64,000 bases of DNA from Macrolepiota albuminosa (lineage: Eukaryota > Basidiomycota > Agaricomycetes > Agaricales > Agaricaceae), in the NCBI GenBank assembly GCA_027475525.1, contig JAMWFC010000117.1, positions 4,760,183-4,824,182 on the forward strand, in the 5' to 3' direction. The notes under the pieces are model-generated. The model was given only the letters and a program-made list of their open reading frames with translations, was not told where the DNA came from and searched no databases. The translations under genes were made by a program, and so were the position numbers. This document shows, in pieces, positions 34,130-45,059 of this stretch (position 1 is the stretch's first letter; each line of letters begins with the position of its first letter).

Positions 34130-34520
34130 TGATCAATAATAAATGAACTGATACTAACTGTTTGTAGTGTCAAATAAGCTGAATTGAATATGTATTAGCA
34201 TTGATCAATAATAAATAAACCAACACTTACTTTGTTGTAATGATTTCGGATTTGTTTGTAGTGTCAAATACTGTTTGTAGTGTCAAATAAGCTGAATTAG
34301 CATTGATCAATAATAAACAAACCAATACTTACTTTGTTGTAACGATTTCGGAATTGTTTGTAGCTGAATTGAATGTTTATTAATTGATCAATAATAAATA
34401 AGCCAATACTTACTTTGTTGTAACTTTGTTTGTAGTGTCAAATATGCTGAATTCAACGTTTGTAAACATTTGATCAATCAATCAACAAATTGACACTTAC
34501 TTTGTTTGTAGTGTCTTCTC
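34130..34520. repeat. Diverged subterminal repeats of Helitron 2
   Basis: Four or five imperfect units containing TTGTTTGTAGTGTCAAATA, TTGATCAATAATAAA and CAATACTTACTTTGTTGTAA, between the transposase gene and the 5' end. They could hold the promoter or transposase binding sites; that is an inference. Confidence 0.7.
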
Positions 34521-34835
34521 ACTACAACGGTGAATTTCGAGTTTGTTTGGTCATGTGTGGTCAAAGAACACGCAAGGCGTGAAAACTGGTGTCCACTAAA
34601 TCGCGTTTGGCCTCTTCTCATCTGGACACAATCCAAAAATGTCCAAATATGGTATTTATATTAATATTGAAGTTTACAATATACATATTTTATTTTTTAT
34701 ACTCTAAGTACAAAATTGAGACTCTCAGTACGAAAAATGAGATGTCGTTACCCAAAAAGGAAGGTTCTTGGTCAGCCTTGGTCAGCCTTACTAATCAGAT
34801 AGTTCTCACGAAACGGTTGTCCCATTCTATATAGA

Positions 34836-36238
34836 TAATGATTATCATATGTAATACATACAAAAAGGAAAATATAAGAGTCGGGGACTTGCACATGCGC
34901 CGCTACGATTTATTTATATACACACCTATAAATATCATGTCGCACCCTGGAGTCATACTATCTCTCAATATTTCACTCCAGATCATTGTCCATATTATAA
35001 CGTACAGTAATATACATATTGCTTACCAGTATGCTGCATCAAAAACCCAGGTAGATAGATCATAATGATGGATGAATTTCTAGCATTCGAGATACTCAAT
35101 GCTGCGCCGGCTCAACAGCGTGTACCTCCCAGCGAGTAAGTTTTAAGTGTCATGCCATACTGATACGCCGGCCTCTACATGAGGCAGGCAAAAAGTTACA
35201 AATAATAAGGCTCCTAATATACCCAAAAGAGAGTGCTGAAAACTCTAAGCACAAAGCGTTCGAAAATGGTAGACGCGGGAGATCTACCTCAGAAAAACCC
35301 CAGAAGCGTGTATTGACGACGACCAAAGACAGACAGTAGCGAGGGAAGGTCAGCCATCAAAGTTTGATTGCAAAGCAACAGCCGATGAGGTGGCAGTGCT
35401 CGGCAGGAGGAAGATCTCAGGAAAGATCCGAGATTAAGCTCCATCAAGCTTTGGCGTCACTCATCAAACTGCCACAAACTTTCAAAACCAATAGCCACCT
35501 GCCCAGGCTCGGAAAGGCAATAACCGACTAGCCGACTGTCTGGGCACGTTAATGCCATAAGCCGGCGTAGAAACACGCGAGGAATACGACGGTCCGTGCG
35601 TCGAAGGAGGAGATATAAAAGGGAGAGGAATTTGGGGGAGTCGGGCAAGTAATCACCTTGCCACGGCTCGGGGTCCCCAGGGACTGGACTACTTAACCCA
35701 ACGCATATAGATTTGCTTCGGATTCAGTAATAATACTATTTTGACCCATTTTTGAGTGCACTCTAAGCAATCTCTTAATAAATCAATTAAAAATTATACT
35801 ACTTTTACAAAGTACTAGTGCGCGCAACTTAGCCCCACGATCTTTGTGAAGTAAAGTTATATTTACTCAAAAGCCTAGTTCGATTACACTTGAGCTACTT
35901 TTACATAAATAAACTTCCATTTCGCATCAATACCTAGGCTTTAGCTTTAGCGTTTACGCTTGACAGTGAGGACTAAGAAACCCGAATTTACTACTAGAAC
36001 CAGCACCAAGGAGAGGTTGGACGGTGGGCGGGCAGTTGTAATGCCTCAAATAGAACGTTAGAAATAATCTTGACTTGAAGGTTTTTAGCCGGCCGAATAC
36101 ATAGCGCTGACACTAGTCGCACAACCCTGAAGTATACTGACGTTTTAATTTAGCACGTCAAATTCCAAGATGATAAGTACTTCAGTAGAAAGATATAGTG
36201 TATAAATATGCAAGTTTCCACCTAAGTCAGGATCCTTC
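34836..36238. other. Low-repeat intergenic region
   Basis: After ~22 bp of repeat X the sequence regains CpG. 35100-35700 has short frames only. TATAAAAGGGAGAGG at 35613-35627 is a TATA-like site, possibly of an old LTR or promoter, but no LTR ends or target duplication were found. No gene supported. Confidence 0.45.
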
Positions 36239-36491
36239 GTGCTTCTTGGTGGCACTTTAGGAAGGCTATCTTTGCTGATGGAAAGTACCCCAAGATGTCG
36301 CGAGGTTGTATGGGTAGTACTTCATGACCAGTGTGTTCAGGTAAAGAGGTTCATACCTTATAACCTCCAAACGTCTCCACTACTCAACAGGAACCCCAGA
36401 ACCATACGGATCACGTTCGAAAATAGGTGCGGTCCATCCTCTTGGGGTTGATCCAGCAAAGGTAAGCCCCTAAAGTGCCATCAAGAAGCAC
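36239..36491. mobile_element. MITE-like inverted-repeat element upstream of the CNNM gene
   Basis: Terminal inverted repeats of about 38 bp: GTGCTTCTTGGTGGCACTTT (36239 onwards) pairs with the reverse complement of the segment ending AAGTGCCATCAAGAAGCAC at 36491, continuing to CTTTGCTG with weaker pairing inside. Total 253 bp, no coding capacity. A target duplication is not obvious. It ends about 110 bp before the CNNM start codon, so it may carry promoter or leader sequence. Confidence 0.65.
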
Positions 36492-36598
36492 CTACCGTCC
36501 TGCCAGCGGTGCAATTTTCACGATATAAATCACGTAGATTCACAAAACTTTACTTATATCGTTCCTCCTCCCTGTTTCTTATCCCCACCACACATCGA

Positions 36599-39100
36599 AT
36601 GGTCCCTGTTCCCTGCTCTACACGGAATACTGGTACTCATTTCAGTACCCGCCCAACCATAACCAAACTTCTCTACGTCGCTCTCTCGCTCGGAGCGCGT
36701 CTCCTGTGTGGCGCAGACCATGATCACGGTACCAATCGTGTACTCAACAAACGCGCAGACGAGTCGCACAATGAGATGCACCCCAAAGCCCTTGCGGCGG
36801 TGCTTATACCCGTGCTCGTCCTTCTATCAGGTCTCTTTGCCGGGCTGACCTTGGGCTATATGAGTCTCGACGAGACCCAGCTTAGTGTTTTGAGTATTAG
36901 TGGCACACCGTGCGTTTTTTGCTCCTTCTCTATTCCGTACCACGGAAAAGTCCTTGACTGACATGCATGTAGTAAGCAACGCGAATACGCAAACAAGATA
37001 ATTCCAATTCGCAAAAACGGATACCTCCTCCTTGTGACCCTCCTTCTCGCAGATATAATTGTGAACGAGACGCTCCCCATCATTTCGGAGCCCGTGCTCG
37101 GAGGAGGCCTACAGGGTGTGGTGGTTAGCACTGTGCTAATCGTTACGTAGGTCTATCTTCTTCTTGCCTTATCTCCTCGCGGAATGCGTTCTGCCAGTTT
37201 AGATCTTATTTTTCTTGATTGATCTTTTGTTTTGATTTCTTCGTTTCCGGGGCCGTGACGAACGCATCATCTCATATCTTAGATTTCACTATCCCCTTCT
37301 ATATCTGAGCACCTAAGCTTACCTTTGGCTCGGAAAAAACAAGACATAACGACTAAACTGCTTTAATGATTAGCTAAAACGTCGTCTAGCTTCGCAGAAA
37401 TTATCCCACAATCCATCTTCACCCGACATGGCCTCTATCTGGGTGCAAAGATGGTTACATTCACAAAGTGCCTGATCATTGTCCTTGTATGTTTTCTTCC
37501 ATCTACCTTTTACGGGCTCACTAATGCTAACTAACATTCATCGGTAACCCGGTCCAGGGCATAGTCGCATGGCCCGTTGCGAAGCTTCTACAGTGTATCC
37601 TAGGTTCCCCTCACGGGATTATCTACCGCTGCGCGGAGCTCAAAGAGTTCATTGCGCTGCACTCATCAAGTTCGCTGCATGGTGGGGACCTGAAGGATGA
37701 TACTATCACAATCATGCGAGCTACATTGGATTTGCAGGAGAAGGTCGTTAAGCAAGTTTGTTTCCCCCTTCTATTTTGATCTTCGATGTTTGGATCACTG
37801 AAATTAAATTGTGGAACTCTCAAGGCAATGACACCCATTGAAGACGTATTCATGCTCTCCATCGACTCTAAACTAGATTTTGACCTTCTAAAGAAGATCA
37901 TTAACACAGGTCACAGTCGTGTGCCAGTCTATGAGGAGATCGAACTACCTGTCTCGACGACAAGCGGTGCCGTGGCCATGCCGAAACGAATACAGAAGGT
38001 GAAGAAGATCCTTGGGATTTTGTTAGTTAAGCATTGTGTGATGCTTGATCCGAAAGGTTCGCTTTGATGAGATTCACTTCACAAGATCGATCTTAATTAT
38101 GGATCATCTCCTTTTGTAGATGCGACGCCACTGAGCAAAATGCCTTTGAACAAGGTTCCTTGTGTCCCGAATAATGAGCCGCTTCTGGGGATTCTAGATA
38201 AGTTCCAGGAAGGCCGAAGTCATATGGCTATCGTTAGTAGGTTGAGGATGGAAAAGGCAAGTCGCACTCTACTTCCTGACTGGCAGGCTATGAGAGTCAA
38301 GAAGGCAGCGAAACGCAATCTTGCGCAGCGTCTATGTATAAGAATTGGGATGGGAGACTCGGACTCGAATGACCAAGAGAACCAGAGAGAGAAATACATT
38401 GAAAATAACGGAAGTGGGAATATGAATGGTGTAGAAGAAGCGAAAGAAGATGAGGCTAAGGATCCGACGTTGTGCGAGGATGGATTTTTGAAGGACTTTG
38501 AGACGCTGGGTCAGAAGGTGAGGATACCGAGTACCAGGAGTCTGAATGGTCGTGTGCATATGGAGCAGGAAAAGTACAAAGAGGAGAAGGAGGAGAAGAG
38601 GGGCGATGAAAGTGAGAACTTTGAAAAAGAGCAAGATATGGTTGTGTTAGCAGAACCCAAGAAGACGCCGAGGTCGTCGTTTCAGTTACCGAGGGTGGCA
38701 GGGAGTATAGCGTCGATGATGGGATCGGAACAGAGTATGCCCGCTGATTCTGAGATTGGGAAGGATGGTCCTGAGGAGGTAGGTGTTCTTTGATTTGGAT
38801 GCGAAGTTATGATGATGACGAGTACTTTTATCTATTTTTGAAGAATTTTGATTCTGCCGTTATGCCCCTGGGGATTATCATGCTAGAAGATGTTTTGGAA
38901 GGTACATACACTTTCTCTTTTGTTCCATAATCTCTGTGGCTGACAACAGAGTGCAATCGTGGTTAGAACTTATTGGAAAAGAAATTTATGATGAATTCGA
39001 CCTACAAGGCGCCCATGGAGATCCTTACCAGATTCGTCTTAAGGTAGAACCTGAACTCTCCGAACACGTTGCGACCCAGAGGGTCATCAGGAGACTGTGA
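36599..39100 (+). CDS. CNNM/Mam3-family membrane protein (DUF21 + CBS pair), eight exons
   Basis: Relatives are yeast Mam3 and animal CNNM proteins, linked to Mg2+ and Mn2+ homeostasis at vacuolar or plasma membranes. Exons: 36599-36909, 36973-37146, 37390-37486, 37558-37755, 37825-38056, 38120-38778, 38844-38901, 38967-39100. All introns are GT-AG and the total of 1863 nt gives 620 aa in frame. Residues ~15-35 look like a signal or first membrane segment. DUF21 (~60-230) shows LSGLFAGLTLGYMSLDETQL, PIRKNGYLLLVTLLLAD, VNETLPIISE and FAEIIPQSIFTRHG. CBS1 starts at AMTPIEDVFMLS with GHSRVPVYEE. CBS2 shows GRSHMAIVSRL and, after a charged insert of about 200 residues, PLGIIMLEDVLEELIGKEI and YDEFD. 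The start ATG follows in-frame non-ATG sequence. It looks intact and is the best host gene in the window. Confidence 0.93.
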
Positions 39101-39321
39101 AGACATCGATTTTTCCTTGTGAAGTTTATATATAAAAGTGATTGGATGAGTTGGACATGCTAATTAATAATCAATTGTATTTCATGGGTCCTCAGATAGA
39201 CCTACATTATAACAGGCAGAAATTGAAGTATTAAGTGTTAGAACCTATACAGAATAGTAAGTTATCTAATCCTCAGTCGTATACAAGTGACTGAGTGCAT
39301 TATCGTACCTATACAGAATAG
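39101..39321. other. 3' flank of the CNNM gene
   Basis: Short 3' region without frames. A 16-bp direct repeat ACCTATACAGAATAGT occurs at 39243 and 39307, just outside repeat X copy 3. No polyadenylation site can be fixed. Confidence 0.4.
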
Positions 39322-41123
39322 TCCCTGACTCTCTTATGTAAGTAAGAGAAAGGGTTCTTTTACAAGCTTGAGTTCCCCTCAAGTTCACTGCAGATCATGT
39401 GATGTTCTAGAATGCTGTAGAAGTTTCTATTAAGTTCCTTATTAGTATGTTTTTTGTCTTGCTTACTTTTTTCAAATCATTTATTCACTCATCAACGACT
39501 TTAAACTTGTCTGTTTTGTTACTATTTGTCTGCTACTGCTATTCAGCAGCTATTTGTCGTAATACTATACCAACAGACATATAGGAAGTATCAAGTTTGT
39601 TCTATATAAGTCTTCTCTCTCTCTTCCTTCTATGCATATACAGTTATCCAGTATATAATATGTAGTCTGACTCTACATTATATGTATAAAATACCAAATG
39701 ACATTTCATCCGCACCATGTGTAAATATCCTAATCACCTCTTCTATAAAGTGGAATCCAATAACTAATCCTCCTATGCATATACAGTTATCTGGTATATA
39801 ATATATAGTCTGGCTGTACATTATATGTAAATAGAGCAAAAAACATACTAAACACCCCTTTTGTAAAGTAGGACTCTATAACTAAACAACTAGACAATAG
39901 GTAAGATCAAATGGCTGCAGAGCCAACAGATGAAGAACTTCCTGAGACAAAAATGACTGACTCTCACATTACAAGATCTAATATAATATGCCTATACAGA
40001 CTGATTGTGACAAAACCCACCAGTTTTATAATATAAACTTTCCTATCCAATGCAAAAGAGTGTTATGGCTAAGCTTTAAAAATTTCTTATTCAAACTCAG
40101 GAAATCTTCATTGTATATGTCTTCCCTTTATTTACAGACTTGCTGACTGCAACAAACAATGTATAGGTACTCTAATAATCTTGACATTCATTCTCCCAGT
40201 CAAAATCCAAATGTTTGTCATTTGGTTCAAAACCAGCATTCTTGCAATTTGGCTACAGGATCTGTCAGGGGACTCCTCATTTCTTCCTTTTCTCACTTCT
40301 TATCTCTTCACTCTCTCTTTATTCATTCTCTTATTTCTTCTGACATTATTTCATTTTACTGTTTCTATTTTTTCAACACTATCTGTTAGTACTACTCTCA
40401 GCCCTTGAGATGCTCTGGTTCTTTAGCTACCATTCAGACAAGTTTGGGCTCTTCAGCACCGCTTCCAGACTGCTTATATAAGCCAGAGTTTGCCAGAGCT
40501 TGCCCCTTGTTTGCACAGTTGTTTAGTTAGTCAATTTTTGAGTTTTTAAGGTTTCGTTGTACTGTACAGTTGTTTTTCATGCTTCAGAAGCCCCAGAAGC
40601 ATCCAATCTGGCATAGGAAATCCCTAGACTTGTTTTCTTTAGATCTCCCTCTGCCAGATGAGTAGTTATTATGATATTGTCAGTATATATTCTAATACAC
40701 TTTGGATCTTCCTCTGCCAGCTGTGTGACTGAGCCACAGCCTCTAGAGGTTGCCCTTACAGGATCATCCAATAAGACCTGATCCAAATCCACACCTTTTC
40801 TTTGTGTATAACTCTGAACTTCTGCCTGTTGGAATTAGATTAGTGACTCTTTTTGGGCATTTTAATGTGCAGTAAGCCCTCTTGATTTTTAAATCTTTCC
40901 TCTTAAAAAATTTAAACTGAGTACATAATATACTACCCCAAAAATTTATCGTGTTTTTATAATTTTTGAGGTCAGCTTTCTTCTAAATTTTTTATTGCTC
41001 CATATGGAAATAAAAATTACAGTCATTAGAGACATGTTTTCAAATGTAATTATATAAGTATTTGTCCACACAAACAATTATATAATGATTTTATTATTAT
41101 TATTGTATAATGATCATCATCTG
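39322..41123 (-). repeat. Repeat X, copy 3, split by a solo LTR
   Basis: Reverse-oriented relative of 14720-15895. It begins TCCCTGACTCTCTTATGTAA and ends in ATT triplets followed by GTATAATGATCATCATCTGT. Without the LTR at 40263-40760 and one target copy it is about 1.3 kb. No conserved reading frame. Confidence 0.75.
40263..40760 (+). repeat. Solo LTR of the gypsy A family (498 bp)
   Basis: TGTCAGGGGACTCC to GCCCTTACA, with the 5-bp target duplication GGATC at 40258-40262 and 40761-40765. It sits in repeat X; the uninterrupted X sequence is seen in reverse at 15070-15090, which confirms the insertion point. CpG sites of the A LTR are TG or CA here (CATGCTTC, AAGCATCC, AGGTTGCCC). Confidence 0.95.
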
Positions 41124-41405
41124 TAATATATCTCTAACTCTCTTAATATATATGAGAGTAAAAGAATAAAAGAATATAAGAGAATTATTTTTTTATAAGG
41201 TCAAATGTTTCAAATTCCTCCTTAAATTTGCTCCAGATTATATAATGTTTTAAAAGTTTCTATAAGGTTTTTTATTATTACTTGTATTATCTTGTTTATT
41301 TTTTTCAATTTAATCATTATTAATATTCACAACTTCATATTTATTTGTTTTGTTACCATTGTCTGCTTATTGCTATTCAGAAATTATTTTGTTATATTGA
41401 TATGT
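41124..41405 (-). repeat. Repeat X, copy 4 (truncated), tandem to copy 3
   Basis: Starts at TCTCTAACTCTCTTAATATA directly after the end of copy 3 and aligns with 39322-39570 (shared TTTGTTAC, TGCTATTCAG). It breaks off near 41405 before the KDZ relic. Confidence 0.65.
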
Positions 41406-41487
41406 TTTTTGTTACTACTAGTGCTTTATTCCTTCATAATGCAACCATTTTCTCACCTGTAGCTACCACCAAATTCGCCTTATTAGG

Positions 41488-41512
41488 CATGGAATATGAT
41501 TCATATTCCATG
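41488..41512. other. Perfect 25-nt palindrome
   Basis: CATGGAATATGA, T, TCATATTCCATG: two 12-base arms around one base. It lies between repeat X and the KDZ relic. No function can be assigned. Confidence 0.8.
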
Positions 41513-41884
41513 TCTAATTCGGCAGGATTCATGTAGCTGCCGCCTTCCTCCAATAATACTGCCATATTGCTGAACTTGCCTTTGAGTGCATCGACCAGCT
41601 ATAGCTTGGGGCCATTGCTGGTGGTGTCTGGACCATCAGGCACATTGCCAACAATCTTCAGCAATGTCAGCAGCTGATATATCACCAACGTCATGTCAGG
41701 TATTTGTCAGTGATCTGATTCCGCCCTTTGCTCATTGCCGGACACAATGAGCTCACAGTCCCCCTCAAATTTCATCAGATTTTCCAAGAAAAAAATAGAT
41801 TCAACTAGTACATAGTATATAAAGCAATATTATCATACAACACAGCCAATATGAGTAGAGAAAGTGCCTCAATTATGCATATGA

Positions 41885-44800
41885 AGAAATTTGCATGAAC
41901 TTATGTATCTGTTCAGCCAGCATGGCGTCATTGTCATTGTCATCATCATTGTTGTCATCATCTTCTCCTTTGTCCTCCCTGCTCTTGCTGCCCTTGGTGC
42001 TGTCCTCAACATTGTGCTTTATGTCCATTTCATCCTCCCTTCTTTTGTCGGCCTCAATGTGGATGCCAGGAACAAGTGATCCAGTGAAGCCTGTATGAGA
42101 TGCAAGCTTATGAAGGCGGCACATGTGGACAATATTGAATTGATGAAGTCATGCCCACTGCAAAAGGATCTGGTGTGCAATGGTGGCATCCTTCATTACA
42201 ATAGTCGTCTCTTTCTGTTGTAAATACATCTCTTCATCTTGTATGTATGTGATAAGTTGTTGAATCTCCACATTCAACCAATCAATCTCTTCCCTATCAG
42301 GCTGGATCTTGAAAAACTTGTTTATCATAATTTGTGCAGCAGGCACAGCCCAGGGACGTTCATGCACATCTTCACATGTGTCTGATAGCAAGTCAAAGTC
42401 AGCAAGGAAAGCATATTCAACAACAAGTTCCCATGACAGCTCAGGGCATGGTGGAGAGAGGGCATGGGCAGCTGCATTGTATTGGTTGAGCGTGTTTTGT
42501 ACTGCCTCAGACCAGGCCTTGAGGGCCTTACCAATGTGCTTCTGCAGCTTATATCCTATTTATCATGCATGTCACTTACTATAATTTGAATGATGAATCA
42601 ATGAATGTACCCATTTGAGACATGTTCATCTTGCTCAATTCAAACATTCTCAAGACAACTAATGCCTCCAGGTGGTCAAGACATTGCTGATAGCGACACT
42701 TTGCTGCCATCTCTGCAACTGCCCTCCACTCAGAGTTTGTTTGCGTCCAACGAGTTGTGATTCCCAGTTTGGTTTTGAGGCCCTGGACAATGTTGAGGTC
42801 CTTCTCATGGTTTTCCAAAGCATGACAGCATTCTGTCTTAATTGACTGAGTGTAGTCTCATGTGTTGTAATTTTCTGGGGTGATCACAAGCCACTTTGAT
42901 TGTGCTTTGTCCAATGCCTTCCTAGAATAAATATGAAGACTGCATACAATCAAAGAAAAGTGTGACACACTGGCTTGCCTCAAGATTCATCAGTTTTTGA
43001 TAATACTTGATCTGCAACGTCTCTTATAGAGGCTCCCAAGACAACCCTTGAAGATATACCTTTTTCTCCACTAACCATTGCATGAACGTCTCAAAGCCCA
43101 TGACCCCCTGATCCTTCATCTGTTTTTCCAGCACAGGTATGCCGTCAAGTAGTCTAAGCACCTGTTTGTAGTTATCAACAAGAAAAGTGCCTAAGAGATG
43201 TCAATTTAAGAAGAGAAACAAACAAAGGGGACACATACTGAGGTTTGCATAGGTCTCATGCCTATCCATGTGCTTAGCATAGGCCTGAATACTCTGCTTT
43301 TGGTAAAATGTGCTTGCATATCGTACTGATGAGGCCAGAGCATTGGACTTGGAAAAAAACCGCTCGCATCCTTCAAGGTCCTCAAGGCCCAGTCCTTCCA
43401 CATACTTTGTAAGGAAAGTGAGCTGACATTGTCAATTATGAGCATGACCATGAAAGCTTCCAACAAGCGACTTATATTAAAGTTCGTGGGCATGTGGTCC
43501 AAGAGGACTGTTGGCAAGCATTGTGTGGAACTTACAGCCAATGTTGTAGCCGGCACCAATACACATACCAAATGCCTCTAAAAGTTCGCTGACCATTGCC
43601 AAGGGATATTTAGCACTTTGAATAGCACATCAGAAAAGGAGCATATGAAACAATGGATGTAGATATGCACAGCTTGCCGCTTTGAATCATGTCAACAATC
43701 AATAAAACAAAACCATGTCGACAGAGAGTGAGAAAGACCCCAGTCTCATCAAAAATCACCCACATGCGCACAGTCAACTCATCAATCATGTTTTTCCATT
43801 GTTCTGCGCAGGGGTTGGACTCTGAACCCTCTGCACCTTCTTCCTATGCCAGCAGTAAGTACGGACTTTGATAGACAGCTAATGACTCACAGAATCTTTC
43901 CCTGTTGGTAACATCTCTTGAAGTACGCCTTTTGCCCATTGGTTCACTGTCTCTCTGTGGAGATAATAGTCTCCCTCTACGTCATGATCATTGCACAGAT
44001 CCTTTGATGCTCCTGGTGTCAGCTCCCTGTTTTCATCTTCTGCAGCTGGATCTCGATGGATGATGCGCTTGAGGGAATCATTCCCATCCATTGTCACAAG
44101 CATCTCAAACACCATCCTACTCTCCCCTTTGAGCTTGTAAGTGCATGCAGGACACACATGACGAAGTCTCCATTTAGGTGTGTTGCGTTCAAGAGCTGCC
44201 TAGACATGTCTCTCAGTTTCCTCGTGGATGGATAAGTAGACATCGTAGGCAATAGAAAACTGCTTGCTGAGATAACCTCTGAATGGTACACCATGAAGAT
44301 CACACAAGCTTTTGACAAACACCTGTATCGCAAGGTGAGGGCATCAAAGGTGAGTTGTGCGATACAATTCAACAGTGCGTGTGGAGAACCCAATATTGGG
44401 ATGGTATGGTGCTGATGGGATGAGGCCCTGCTCAACAAGAGAGGCAGCAATGGTTTCATTTCCTTGCAGCATAGGTACATCAAAGTAATAGGTTTCTGTT
44501 GAAGGTGTCAGTAAAATTTTGATGTGAGGAGGTATATGACTCACCAAAGAGGTCAACTACTCTAATGCCTCGTGTCTCTTGAACAGTTGCACCATTGCTC
44601 AAGGGAGTGGCCAACCTCTGCCCTGACACTCTGCATGCTTCACTCCACCTCAGGTATGCCTTGACCATCGCATCCAATTGAGTAGTAAATCCTAGATTCC
44701 AGTGAACAATGGCATCTTGGCAAGTATGGTATTCTCTTTGTTTCCTTTGTGGCTGCAGCTCTTCTAGTAATCCTTCAAATTCCCCACCAGCATGGCTCAT

Positions 44801-45000
44801 GTCAATTGAATCATGGCCATCAATAACTATCTCAATATCAACCCAGTTGGTGCTGTCGTTGTGCTGGGCGGTGCTATATTCAGGAATGTCCCAAATTTCA
44901 TTGAGTGCTCGTTGCACCTCCTCATCTCAGGCTTGCTGGCGGTCCTGAATCTCCTGGTTCTGACGGGCTCAGAATGCGCGTATGCCTGTACAATTGAGAG
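41885..45000 (-). pseudogene. KDZ-superfamily transposase, decayed
   Basis: KDZ (Kyakuja-Dileera-Zisupton) transposons are abundant in basidiomycetes. Minus-strand blocks in family order: N-terminal YHTCQDAIVHWNLGFTTQLD and RWSEACRVSGQ (44917-44480); LVEQGLIPSAPYHP and ELYRTTHLHCPH (44420-44300); VKSLCDLHGVP (44310); CPACTYKLKGESRM and VTMDGNDSLKR (44154-44050); DETGVFLTLCRHGF (43760-43700); GYDVGCKFHT, HGHAHNRQCQL and LEDLEGCERFFSKSNAL (43560-43320); then the helical C-terminus to about 41885. The RNase H-fold acidic residues (DETG, YDVG, EGCE) can still be seen. Several frameshifts and stops separate the blocks, so the copy is dead. I cannot identify the terminal inverted repeats. Confidence 0.85.
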
Positions 45001-45059
45001 TTTGCACTGCAGACAAACGTGAAGGACCCTCAGCAGAGATCTTGAACTTACCCTTGCTG

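Larger units (their letters stand above)
27637..34835 (-). mobile_element. Autonomous Helitron 2 (7.2 kb)
   Basis: The minus-strand 5' end TCTATATAGAATGGGACAAC is at 34835, preceded by A. The 3' end with the CTCG hairpin is at 27637, immediately followed by the TC end of Helitron 1. It contains one long Rep/helicase gene (28273-33911), 5'-subterminal diverged repeats (34150-34520) and 3' hairpins. Replication is expected by rolling circle through the HUH endonuclease. The gene has no stop or frameshift, so the element may be active. Confidence 0.88.

Noticed and set aside
35457..35648. Small minus-strand frame in the intergenic region
   Set aside because: No domain, no intron signals tying it to another exon, and the length is within chance for this GC content.
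36509..36598. N-terminal extension of the CNNM protein
   Set aside because: The extended frame would need a GTG start. The ATG at 36599 is the first in frame and gives a signal-like N-terminus.
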